From the NCBI GenBank assembly GCA_023386645.1, contig JAEWJI010000019.1, positions 1 to 64,000 of the forward strand: a stretch of DNA of 64,000 bases. The letters are read 5' to 3'. Shown piece by piece: positions 26,300 to 33,993 of the stretch. Numbering within the stretch: the stretch's first letter is position 1; every line of letters begins with the position of its first letter. This DNA is from Pseudomonadota bacterium. GTDB taxonomy: Bacteria > Pseudomonadota > Alphaproteobacteria > Caulobacterales > Caulobacteraceae. The notes below the pieces were generated by a model. The model ran no database searches. It worked only from the letters and a program-made list of their open reading frames with translations, and was not told the DNA's origin. Made by a program: the position numbers and the translations under genes.

Positions 26300-27647
26300 T
26301 GGCCGGACCCTCCAGCAGCAGCGGGCGGGAGCCACGGGCCGCGACATCGTCGAACGAGAGCCCATCGCTTTCGCGCATCACCTCTCCGCCTTCCGCGATG
26401 AACCGCCTGCAGATGACGTCGCAGTAGAGGGGATCCAGTTCGATGAGGCGTGCCCGGCGGTTGGTGCGTCCCGCGGCGATCAAGGTGGAGCCGGAGCCGC
26501 CGAAAGGATCCAGCACGACGTCTCCACGCAGGCTGACGTCCTGGATTGCGTCCGCGATCATGCCAACGGGCTTGGGCGTTACGTGCAGCTCCGCCTCGCT
26601 AGCGCGATCCGCGTGAAAGCCGGACGCGCCAGGATAGCGCCAGACGTTGGTCCGGTAGCGGCCCTCGCCGCCCAGGCCGAAGTTGTTGATGTGCGGCGCG
26701 TCGCCCTTCTTGAACACGAAGCACAGCTCGTGCTGGCTGCGATAGAAGGCGCCCATGCCGGCGTTCGGCTTGGCCCAGACGATCAGGTTCTTCAGCGGGC
26801 CGACCACGGCGAGGCCGGCAGCCATCACCTCGCTCATATGGCGCCAGTCCATGAACACGTAATGGATCGAGCCCGGCATGGCATGGCTGGCCGCTGCGCC
26901 GAGCGTCTCGCTCAGGAATTCGACGAACCGGGACTGGGACATCTCGCCGGCGGCCATGACGAACTCGCGCGCCCCGGACTTCCGCTTTGTGATGTGGCCC
27001 TTGACCGGGACGTTGTAGGGCGGGTCGGTGAACACCATCCGGGCGATCTCGTCGCCCATCAGCTTGCGGAAGGTCTCGGCTTTGCGCGCGTCGCCGCAGA
27101 TCAGGCGGTGCGGACCCAGGAGCCACACGTCGCCCGGCTGCGTGACGGCTATTACGCCCACCTCGGGGACCGCCTCCTCTTCTGGGGCGTCCTGGTCGAT
27201 CGGATCGACCAACAGGCGATCGAGCTCGGCCGTGTCGAAGCCCAGGGCCTCGAGCGGGAAGTCGAGCTCGAAGGCCGACAGGTCCGTCAACTCCAGCTTC
27301 AGGATATCCTCGTCCCAGCTCGCCAGCGTCGCCAGCTGGTTGTCAGCCAGGATGTAGGCTCGCTGTTCCTCGGGCTTCAGATGCGCCAGCGAGATCGTCG
27401 GCACTTCCCGCAAGCCTGCCGTGCGGGCCGCCTCTAGGCGCGCCTCGCCGGCCAGCACCACGTCGCCAGTCCCGACGATGATGGGGGCGGTGAAGCCGAA
27501 GGCCTGGATCGACGCCGTCAGACGGGCGATCTGCTCCGGCGGGTGGATGCGGGCGTTACGGCCCTTGACCTTGAGTTCTTCGATACGGCGAGGCTGAACA
27601 CCGAGGCCCGGGCTGGTCGGAAGGGAAGGCAGGGGGGCTGCGCGCAC
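26292..27647 (-). CDS. ParB-like nuclease domain / DNA methyltransferase fusion
   Basis: A 451-aa protein. Residues about 18-145 are a ParB/Srx-like domain (VKGRNARIHPPEQI, VLAGEARLEAARTAGL, RAYILADNQLA). Residues about 175-430 are an adenine-N6/cytosine-N4 methyltransferase with D208-P-P-Y211 before D380-P-F-G-G-S-G386, the beta-class order. GTG 27647 has AAGGAG about 6-7 nt upstream. Such fusions are common next to phage terminases and may protect element DNA. No cognate endonuclease is seen. It overlaps the DUF5681 gene. Confidence 0.9.
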   Translation of the reverse strand: MRAAPLPSLPTSPGLGVQPRRIEELKVKGRNARIHPPEQIARLTASIQAFGFTAPIIVGTGDVVLAGEARLEAARTAGLREVPTISLAHLKPEEQRAYILADNQLATLASWDEDILKLELTDLSAFELDFPLEALGFDTAELDRLLVDPIDQDAPEEEAVPEVGVIAVTQPGDVWLLGPHRLICGDARKAETFRKLMGDEIARMVFTDPPYNVPVKGHITKRKSGAREFVMAAGEMSQSRFVEFLSETLGAAASHAMPGSIHYVFMDWRHMSEVMAAGLAVVGPLKNLIVWAKPNAGMGAFYRSQHELCFVFKKGDAPHINNFGLGGEGRYRTNVWRYPGASGFHADRASEAELHVTPKPVGMIADAIQDVSLRGDVVLDPFGGSGSTLIAAGRTNRRARLIELDPLYCDVICRRFIAEGGEVMRESDGLSFDDVAARGSRPLLLEGPANG

Positions 27648-27694
27648 GTGAGGCTCCTTGTTGGAGCAGTCATGCGGCAGCGATTCCGACGGAC

Positions 27695-28396
27695 TTAGTT
27701 GGCGACAATTGTACCTGTGGCGCGCGCGTTCATCGCCCTGAGCACCCGGCGAATGGAAGTGGCGATCGCCGTCTCGCCCACCTTGCTTCCCAAGGCGTCG
27801 AACACAGCGTGGACGAACTGCCCGAATGCGGACCGGGCCGGTCCATGCTCCTCCAGCTTCCGCGCTGAGGAGAATGTCGGCTTCGCGCCGGTCGCATCGC
27901 CCCAGAGCTGGGCGAGCCGGGCGATGGTGAAATCCAGGTTCGCGTTCCTGGTCCGTCCCTGGCGGCGCGCTTTCGCGGCGATCAGCATCTCGCGCAGCTT
28001 GGACGGCTCATAGCTGTCGGGGTCGTACCTATACTGGTCGCCGAGATCAGCGCCGGTCCGGCCCATCTCCTGAAAGAACCGCCATGCCGCGCCGCCCGGC
28101 AGGTTGTGACATAGCCCGTAGGCCTCCCCCAGCTTGCCCCGGGGAGCCTCGACGCCAATCCGATCGATCAGCCGAATAATGTAGTCCAGGGCATGGTCCT
28201 CCTGCGCCGGAGTGACGGAAGCCACCCGATTCTGCTCGGCCGCAGTCAGGTAGCTCTCGCCGATGTCCTGAAGCGTCAGCGCGCCTTTGCCGTGCAACAG
28301 GGGGCCGAGGCGCCGCCAGTCGTCATCGAAGGACGTCCACACTTGGGCTTCAACGAACTCGTCGATGCCGATCTTGTTTTCGATCTTGCGGACCAT
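27695..28396 (-). CDS. Conserved-looking island protein of unknown function
   Basis: A 233-aa mostly helical, soluble protein with no domain I recognise; VRKIENKIGIDEFVEAQVW opens it and a basic C-terminal third (KARRQGRTRN) follows. ATG 28396 has GGAG 4 nt upstream. In-frame starts further upstream (28462, 28594) would add 22 to 66 residues, the longest of which overlaps a plus-strand frame. It precedes the methylase gene on the same strand with a gap of about 47 bp and may be the first gene of that transcript. Confidence 0.6.
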   Translation of the reverse strand: MVRKIENKIGIDEFVEAQVWTSFDDDWRRLGPLLHGKGALTLQDIGESYLTAAEQNRVASVTPAQEDHALDYIIRLIDRIGVEAPRGKLGEAYGLCHNLPGGAAWRFFQEMGRTGADLGDQYRYDPDSYEPSKLREMLIAAKARRQGRTRNANLDFTIARLAQLWGDATGAKPTFSSARKLEEHGPARSAFGQFVHAVFDALGSKVGETAIATSIRRVLRAMNARATGTIVAN

Positions 28397-28472
28397 CCGC
28401 TCCAGCCGCTCCGATTCGGCGTCGGCTTCAACCCGACTGGACTTCCCAGCGTCCGGAAGCATTCGTCGGTTG

Positions 28473-28637
28473 ATGACCGGGACACACGGCGAGGCCAGTT
28501 TCGACAACCTGATTGAGGCGCTCGAGGCGGCGCTAGATCTGTGTGCGTCAGGGCACCGCGAAGCGCATCTTGGCGAGATCGTCCACGAATGCACGAAGGC
28601 TTCAGTCCTCGCCGCCCAGCTTGCCGCCTCTCAATGA
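28473..28637 (+). CDS. Possible 54-aa helical protein
   Basis: A short frame from ATG 28473 to TGA 28635-28637. The composition (FDNLIEALEAALDLCASG, LAAQLAASQ) is that of an amphipathic alpha-helical protein, unlike antisense noise elsewhere. It lies just upstream of the DUF3489 gene on the same strand. Against it, no ribosome site precedes the ATG, and the start is only 10 bp from an alternative start of the divergent gene. I do not recognise a family. Confidence 0.4.
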   Translation: MTGTHGEASFDNLIEALEAALDLCASGHREAHLGEIVHECTKASVLAAQLAASQ

Positions 28638-28739
28638 TTCCGACTGGACTTCGAGTCGAACGGAAGCGTTCTGGCGTCCTTGCCCGCCCCGCGGGCTCGT
28701 CTCGGTAGGGGCGGCTGATCGCCCCGTCAGGAGACGATC

Positions 28740-29036
28740 ATGACCCGCAAACCCCGATCCCTCACACCCGCCTCGAAGAAGCGGACGCAGACCCTCGAGA
28801 TCGAGCGCGCGCCTCAGGCGGCCGTTGAGCCCCGGACGACCAAGCTCGATGCTGTCATCGCCCTGCTGACCCGTACCGAAGGCGCCACGCTGGATGAGAT
28901 CGTCGCCGCGACAGGCTGGCGGCGCCACTCGGCGCGCGGGGCTCTGGCCGGAGCCGTGAAGAAGAAGCTGGGTGCCCCCGTGATCTCCGGGAAGATCGAC
29001 GGCGTGCGTCGTTACCAGGCGCCGGAGGCGTCTTAA
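28740..29036 (+). CDS. DUF3489 protein, winged-helix-like
   Basis: A 98-aa protein with a basic N terminus and the DUF3489 core TKLDAVIALLTRTEGATLDE followed by IVAATGWRRHSARGAL, a helix-turn-helix pattern. ATG 28740 has AGGAG about 7 nt upstream. It overlaps the DUF2924 gene by one base (TAATG). In many alphaproteobacterial elements DUF3489, DUF2924 and a serine recombinase form a fixed trio, so a role in controlling or assisting recombination is likely but unproven. Confidence 0.85.
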   Translation: MTRKPRSLTPASKKRTQTLEIERAPQAAVEPRTTKLDAVIALLTRTEGATLDEIVAATGWRRHSARGALAGAVKKKLGAPVISGKIDGVRRYQAPEAS

Positions 29037-29455
29037 TGATCAGCGCCGCGAACGAGGAGACCGCACGCCGCCTTGAGACACTCACGCTTCAGGATCTACG
29101 CGAAGAGTGGCGAGCCCGTTTCGGGCCGCCCTCGCCTAAGCACCGCTCGCCCGACCTGCTGCGTCGTCTCATCGCCTGGCGCGTACAGGCCGAGATTGAG
29201 GGCGGTCTTGATCGTGAGACCCGTCGCGCGCTGCTCCGCTCCGCACCAGCCCGCCCGGCGGGCCCGGTGCTTAGCCCTGGGGTACGGCTGACCCGGGAGT
29301 GGAAGGGTAGGCCATATGATGTGGAAGTGACCGCCGACGGCTTCATGTTCGAGGGCCAACGCTACGACAGCCTGTCCGAAGTGGCCCGCCAGATCACCGG
29401 AAGTCGCTGGAACGGACCCCGTTTCTTCGGGCTGCGTAAGGGAGCGGGGCAGTGA
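29036..29455 (+). CDS. DUF2924 protein
   Basis: A 139-aa protein: LETLTLQDLREEWRARFG and RSPDLLRRLIAWRVQAE are the DUF2924 N-terminal helices, and a small C-terminal beta domain follows (REWKGRPYDVEVTADGFMFE, YDSLSEVARQITGSRWNG). It starts one base inside the DUF3489 stop and ends 4 bp into the recombinase gene (GTGA at 29452). Its biochemical role is unknown; context suggests an accessory factor of the recombinase. Confidence 0.88.
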   Translation: MISAANEETARRLETLTLQDLREEWRARFGPPSPKHRSPDLLRRLIAWRVQAEIEGGLDRETRRALLRSAPARPAGPVLSPGVRLTREWKGRPYDVEVTADGFMFEGQRYDSLSEVARQITGSRWNGPRFFGLRKGAGQ

Positions 29456-31107
29456 ACAAGCCTAGGCTCCGTTGCGCCATTTACACGCGCAAGAGTTCCG
29501 AGGAGGGACTCGATCAGGCGTTCAACAGCCTGCATGCCCAGCGCGAGGCCTGCGAAGCCTATGTCCTGTCTCAGGCAGGGGAGGGGTGGACCTGCCACCC
29601 CGCCCTTTACGACGACGGCGGCATCTCGGGGGGGACGATGGAGCGGCCTGCGCTCAAGCGGCTGCTCGAGGATGTTGATCGCGGCATCGTGGACGTCGTG
29701 GTAGTCTACAAGGTAGACCGCCTGACCCGCTCGCTGGCCGACTTCGCCAAGATCGTCGAACGCTTCGACGCCCGATCGGTCTCGTTCGTCTCTGTCACCC
29801 AGGCGTTCAACACAACCAACTCGATGGGTCGGTTGACGCTGAACGTGCTCCTGTCATTCGCCCAGTTTGAGCGCGAGGTCACCGGCGAGCGCATCCGCGA
29901 CAAGATCGCGGCGTCCAAGGCCAAGGGCATGTGGATGGGCGGCAATCTGCCCCTCGGCTACGACACGCCGACCGACCCGCTCACTCGCGCACTGGTGATC
30001 AACCCCGGTGAAGCCGAAGAAGTGCGCAGGTTGTTCGCCCGCTACCTCGAGCTTCGCTCGGTGCACGCGCTCAAGGCTGAGCTGGACGCGCAAGGCGCCG
30101 TCACTGCGGTCAAGACCAGCCGTTCGGGTGTGTTAAGGGGCGGGGCGTCCTGGAGCCGCGGAGCCCTGTTCCACCTGCTGCGCAACCGCGTCTATCTCGG
30201 CGAGATAGTCCACCGGGGCAAAGGCTATCCTGGCGCCCACTCTTCAATCATCGACCCTGAGACCTTTAATGGCGTCCAGAAGGCGCTGGACGACAACGGA
30301 TCGCGTCGTCGCTCACGACCCCTCAAGCCGGACGGCTCGCTGCTCGCCGGACTCATCGTCGATGGCGACGGCGTACCGATGACCCCCGCCATGGCCTACG
30401 GCAAGGCTGGTCGGAAGTACCGCTACTATGTCTCGCAGCCGCTGCAGGTGGGGCAGGGTGGTCTGTTGGGCCGCGACATTGTTCGGCGCGTCGCGGCCGG
30501 AGCGATCGAGGGAACGGTGATGGAGCGGCTGACCGCCTGCGGCCTGATCGCTGGCGATGGCAGCCGGGCGGCAGTCCGCGAGGGGGTGGAGCGGGTGACC
30601 CTCGGCCGGGAGGAGGTGGTGATCCAAATCCGGCGAGGCGAGCTCAGCGCCGCCACGATAGCCGAGGCGCGCAGCCGACTGTCCGATGGAGAACGCCTGG
30701 TCGAGACGACAGGCAAGGCGCAGGCACTGCAGTTGATCGTCCCTGGCCGGCCGGTCTTTCGAGGGGGCCGTACGTGGATGGCCTCCCCCGACGGACGATC
30801 CCTGGCGCGCAAGACCACCATCGACCCCGCGCTGGTCCAGGGCTTGCGCAGGGCTCATGCGATCGCCCGCGAGCATGCGATCTCGCCGCTGACCAGCGTC
30901 GACGATAATCGCGATGGGCGTGGGGTCGAGTGCGCCTACCAGCGATCACTCGCACCTCTGGCCTACCTGGCTCCGGACATCCAGACAGCGATCATGCAGG
31001 GAAGTCAGCCGGCAGGACTGACCTTGGAAAGCCTGCTCAAGACGACGCTGCCCATCGCCTGGAGCGAGCAACGCTCGCTGCTCGGGTTCGACAACGCACT
31101 ACGCTGA
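29452..31107 (+). CDS. Large serine recombinase
   Basis: Predicted to integrate or excise the island. The 551-aa protein has an N-terminal resolvase domain (about 7-160): IYTRKSSEEG with S15 as nucleophile, the YKVDRLTRS arginine motif and ERIRDKI leading into helix E. A recombinase domain follows (PLGYDT to about 290, including RNRVYLGEIVHRG), then a C-terminal region. The beta-ribbon part (LAGLIVDGDGVPMTP, RKYRYYVSQ) lacks the Cys pairs that hold zinc in classical large serine integrases. Full length, no frameshift. A palindrome lies downstream and a tRNA-Ser follows at 31366. Confidence 0.92.
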   Translation: MNKPRLRCAIYTRKSSEEGLDQAFNSLHAQREACEAYVLSQAGEGWTCHPALYDDGGISGGTMERPALKRLLEDVDRGIVDVVVVYKVDRLTRSLADFAKIVERFDARSVSFVSVTQAFNTTNSMGRLTLNVLLSFAQFEREVTGERIRDKIAASKAKGMWMGGNLPLGYDTPTDPLTRALVINPGEAEEVRRLFARYLELRSVHALKAELDAQGAVTAVKTSRSGVLRGGASWSRGALFHLLRNRVYLGEIVHRGKGYPGAHSSIIDPETFNGVQKALDDNGSRRRSRPLKPDGSLLAGLIVDGDGVPMTPAMAYGKAGRKYRYYVSQPLQVGQGGLLGRDIVRRVAAGAIEGTVMERLTACGLIAGDGSRAAVREGVERVTLGREEVVIQIRRGELSAATIAEARSRLSDGERLVETTGKAQALQLIVPGRPVFRGGRTWMASPDGRSLARKTTIDPALVQGLRRAHAIAREHAISPLTSVDDNRDGRGVECAYQRSLAPLAYLAPDIQTAIMQGSQPAGLTLESLLKTTLPIAWSEQRSLLGFDNALR

Positions 31108-31175
31108 AGAGATCGGCCAAGCGGCCTCGCCGCCATCGCTGATCGTCGGTTCTCAGTTCTACAAATTCCCTGATC

Positions 31176-31197
31176 TTTTCCCTGCTAGCAAGGAAAA
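31176..31197. repeat. 22-bp near-perfect palindrome downstream of the recombinase
   Basis: The stretch starts TTTTCCCTG, has TGCTAGCA at its centre and ends AGGAAAA; only one symmetric pair of positions departs from perfect symmetry. A second TTCCCTG lies 12 bp to the left (31166 and 31178). Serine recombinases bind palindromic att sites, so this is a candidate att or regulatory site, but no second copy was found at the other side of the island. Confidence 0.4.
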
Positions 31198-31365
31198 CCG
31201 CACCGGGTTTCGGGCCTGCAGAGACTCCTGCCGAAAACAGCGCGAATTCGCCTGAAAACAGCTAGGGTTCAGAGGGAGAATGGAGGGGAAGTGAGGCTGG
31301 AATGCCCCACAGTTCAGGTGGTTAACCTGCAGGCGCCAGCTCGGAGCATAGTAGCTGGGGGTGCG

Positions 31366-31455
31366 TGGCGGACAGGGTGGGATTCGAACCCACGGTGAGC
31401 TTCCACCCACGGCGGTTTTCAAGACCGCTGCCTTAAACCGCTCGGCCACCTGTCC
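31366..31455 (-). tRNA. tRNA-Ser (anticodon UGA)
   Basis: Complete class II tRNA on the minus strand: acceptor stem GGACAGG/CCTGTCC, D-arm GGCCGAGCGGTTTAAGGC, anticodon loop CTTGAAA giving UGA (31419-31421 on the plus strand), a long variable arm, T-arm GGTTCGAATCC, discriminator G and encoded CCA (31366-31368). The UGA anticodon reads UCN serine codons. It borders the recombinase-bearing island but is not interrupted. Confidence 0.97.
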
Positions 31456-31538
31456 GGATCGCATCGAGAGCGGGGGCGCTCCATAGCAGGCGCGAGGCGT
31501 TAACCAAACGGGAAAGGCGTCTCGCGGATCATCGGGTC

Positions 31539-32336
31539 ATGCAGCGGAGCCGAACGAGACGGACCACGGGCCTGGGAGCGGCGATGGCCGCCACCCTGGC
31601 CTTGGCCGCCTGCGCCGGAGGGCCTCGAGACGGGCCGTCCGGCGTGGTCGTCACCGATCCGGCGCCCATCGTGTCTGGCACGATGCGGCCCTATCATGTG
31701 CGTGGTCGCTGGTACCGACCGGCCGACCAGCCTGGATATGACGAGATCGGCCTGGCTTCCTGGTACGGCGACGCCTTCAATGGCCGGCCGACGGCGACCG
31801 GCGAGCGATTCGACATGAACGCCCTGACCGCCGCGCATAAGACCCTGCCGCTGCCGGGACTGGTAGAGGTGACGAACCTGGCCGACGGCCGCCGCGCCGT
31901 GTTGAGGCTGAACGATCGCGGACCATTCGTGGAAGGCAGGATCATCGACCTGTCGCGCGCTGCGGCCGAGGAACTTGGGCTCTTGTCCGCCGGGGTCGGG
32001 AGGGTGCGGGTCCGCTATCTGGGCCCGGCGCCTCGTCTGGGTGGCGGCCAGCCGCTGCAGCGCACCCATGCTCAGCCCGTGGTCGCCGCTCCGCCGGCGC
32101 CGCCGCCGGAGGATCCGAAGATCTGGGTGCAGGCGGCCGCCTTCGCCGATCCGGACGCGGCTCAACGATCGGCCGAAGCGCTCGGCCGTTCCGCCAGGGT
32201 CGAGCAGACCGCCGACGATCGGGGGCTCTATCGCGTTCTGGTCGGCCCGTGGAGCGACGCGAACCAGGCCGAAGGCGCTCGCCGCGCGGCCGTGGCCTAC
32301 GGCTTTGAAGACGCCCTGTTGATATCGTCGCCCTAG
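31539..32336 (+). CDS. rlpA: RlpA-like septal lipoprotein with SPOR domain
   Basis: Outer-membrane lipoprotein that cleaves or binds denuded peptidoglycan at the septum. 265 aa: a lipobox LAAC with C25 after a basic, hydrophobic signal peptide; a double-psi beta-barrel domain (GLASWYGDAFNGRPTATGE, LNDRGPFVEGRIIDLS); a Pro/Ala linker; and a C-terminal SPOR domain from about 188 (WVQAAAFADPDAAQR, YRVLVGPW). It heads the plus-strand run of tmk, holB and tatD. ATG 31539 gives a proper signal peptide. Confidence 0.92.
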   Translation: MQRSRTRRTTGLGAAMAATLALAACAGGPRDGPSGVVVTDPAPIVSGTMRPYHVRGRWYRPADQPGYDEIGLASWYGDAFNGRPTATGERFDMNALTAAHKTLPLPGLVEVTNLADGRRAVLRLNDRGPFVEGRIIDLSRAAAEELGLLSAGVGRVRVRYLGPAPRLGGGQPLQRTHAQPVVAAPPAPPPEDPKIWVQAAAFADPDAAQRSAEALGRSARVEQTADDRGLYRVLVGPWSDANQAEGARRAAVAYGFEDALLISSP

Positions 32337-32383
32337 GCGGCCGGCGGTCTTGCCCTTCCGGCCCGGGTCGCCATTGTGCGCGG

Positions 32384-33007
32384 GTGAAGCGCGGAACCTT
32401 CATCACACTCGAGGGCGGCGAAGGGGCCGGCAAGTCGACGCAGGCCTCGCGCCTGAGCGAGGCGCTGCAGCACGCCGGAATCCAGGTGGTGCGCACACGC
32501 GAGCCGGGAGGCTCGCGGGGCGCGGAAATGATACGGGAGATCGCGGTCAACGGTCCCGCCGACCGCTGGTCCGCCCGGACGGAAACTCTTCTGATGTACG
32601 CGGCCCGCTCGGATCATCTGGAGCGCACCATCCGGCCAGCGCTCGCTGAGGGCCGGTGGGTCGTCTGTGACCGGTTCGCCGATTCCAGCCGCGCCTATCA
32701 GGGTGCGGGGGGAGGGGCCCCGACCGACTTCATCGAGGCGCTGGATCGCTTCGTCGTCAACGGCGACCAGCCCGACCTGACCTTGATCTTCGACCTGCCA
32801 GTGGAGGTCGGGCTGAACCGCGCGTTCGGGCGAGGTCTGTTCGAGACCCGCTTCGAATCGAAGGGGCTGGAGTTTCACCAGCGGCTCCGGGACGGCTTCC
32901 TCGACATCGCTGCCGGCCATCCCGAAAGGTGCCGGATCATCGATGCGACGGGCTCGCCGGACGAGGTCTTCGCCAGAGTCTGGGCCGCCGTGGAGCCCTG
33001 CCTGTGA
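32384..33007 (+). CDS. tmk: Thymidylate kinase
   Basis: Phosphorylates dTMP to dTDP. 207 aa with the P-loop EGGEGAGKST (residues 10-19), REPGGSRGAE, the DRFADSSRAYQG substrate motif and a C-terminal lid region. The start is GTG 32384. Its stop overlaps the holB start by 4 bp (GTGA at 33004), the common alphaproteobacterial arrangement. Confidence 0.96.
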   Translation: MKRGTFITLEGGEGAGKSTQASRLSEALQHAGIQVVRTREPGGSRGAEMIREIAVNGPADRWSARTETLLMYAARSDHLERTIRPALAEGRWVVCDRFADSSRAYQGAGGGAPTDFIEALDRFVVNGDQPDLTLIFDLPVEVGLNRAFGRGLFETRFESKGLEFHQRLRDGFLDIAAGHPERCRIIDATGSPDEVFARVWAAVEPCL

Positions 33008-33984
33008 CGGCGGAGCCGCGCGATCGATTCGACCTGGTCCCGTCGCACGCGGCCGAGATGGCGTTTCTGGACGCCCTGGATCGCGGGCGACTTCACCATG
33101 CGTGGCTGCTCACCGGGGTAGAGGGCGGCGGCAAGGCGACCTTTGCCTATCGGGCGGCGCGACGCCTGCTGGGCGCTCGTCCTGATCCGTCACGCGGCCT
33201 GCTGGGCGCCTCTCCCGGCGATCCGGTCAGCCAGCTGGTGACGGCGCAGTCCCATCCCGACCTGCTGGTGCTTGAGCGAGCGGTAGATTCGGCGGGCAAG
33301 GCCAAGAAGTCGATCTCGGTGGAGCAGGCCCGTGACTTGCCTGAGTTCTTTTCGAAGAGCCCATCCCAGGCGGCCTATCGCGTCGCCATCATCGACGCGG
33401 TCGATGACCTGAATGTCAACGCCGCCAATGCCTTGCTGAAGACCCTTGAGGAGCCGCCGGAGCGCGGTGTGTTGTTCCTCGTCTCCCACGCGCCGGGCCG
33501 ATTGCTGGCCACCATCCGGTCCCGCTGCCGTCGGCTGGCGTTCCCGGCCTGGAGCGAGCCGGCCCTGGTCGACCTGTTGAGCCGCCGCACCGCGCTGGAC
33601 GGCGAGGCGGCGGAGCGGGCGGCCCGCATGGCGGCCGGATCACCCGGCGCGGCCCTGCGCCTGGCGGACGACCGGGTCCAGGAAATCGACGCCCTCGCGC
33701 GGTCATGGGTCGAGGGCGCCGGAGATCGGGCCGAGCGGTTGGCGATCGCCGACGGATTTCGCGGCGCGGAGGGGCAGGCGCGGTTCGAGGGGGTCATGGA
33801 CCGGCTGGTCGCGGCGGTTCGGGACAGGGCGCTGGCGAGCGAAGCCGGGGAGGGGGCTCGCTGGGCTGACCTTTGGTCGCGGCTCCAGGACCTGCCGGAA
33901 CGTGCCGCGGGACTGAACATGGACCGCGCAGACGTCCTGGCGGGCGCGCTGGCGGACATCGACCGTACGCGCGAGGCGGCGTAG
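33004..33984 (+). CDS. holB: DNA polymerase III subunit delta prime
   Basis: Clamp-loader subunit. 326 aa: RLHHAWLLTGVEGGGKAT (P-loop-like), KSISVEQARDL, NVNAANALLKTLEEPPERG and RSRCRRLAFP are diagnostic. I start at GTG 33004, overlapping tmk by 4 bp, since FDLVPSHAAEMAFLDAL is the normal N terminus; the longer frame runs antiphase inside tmk. The metG gene often found next in alphaproteobacteria is not present; tatD follows after 9 bp. Confidence 0.92.
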   Translation: MTAEPRDRFDLVPSHAAEMAFLDALDRGRLHHAWLLTGVEGGGKATFAYRAARRLLGARPDPSRGLLGASPGDPVSQLVTAQSHPDLLVLERAVDSAGKAKKSISVEQARDLPEFFSKSPSQAAYRVAIIDAVDDLNVNAANALLKTLEEPPERGVLFLVSHAPGRLLATIRSRCRRLAFPAWSEPALVDLLSRRTALDGEAAERAARMAAGSPGAALRLADDRVQEIDALARSWVEGAGDRAERLAIADGFRGAEGQARFEGVMDRLVAAVRDRALASEAGEGARWADLWSRLQDLPERAAGLNMDRADVLAGALADIDRTREAA

Positions 33985-33993
33985 TCAGCCGCC

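Noticed and set aside
22810..31107. CRISPR array or restriction-modification system in the island
   Set aside because: No regularly spaced repeats were seen. The methylase has no adjacent endonuclease and its ParB-like fusion and terminase neighbour fit an element gene better.
28740..31455. tRNA-Ser as the integration site of the island
   Set aside because: The tRNA is intact with encoded CCA, and I found no duplicate of its 3' end at the far side of the island. Serine recombinases do not usually use tRNA genes.
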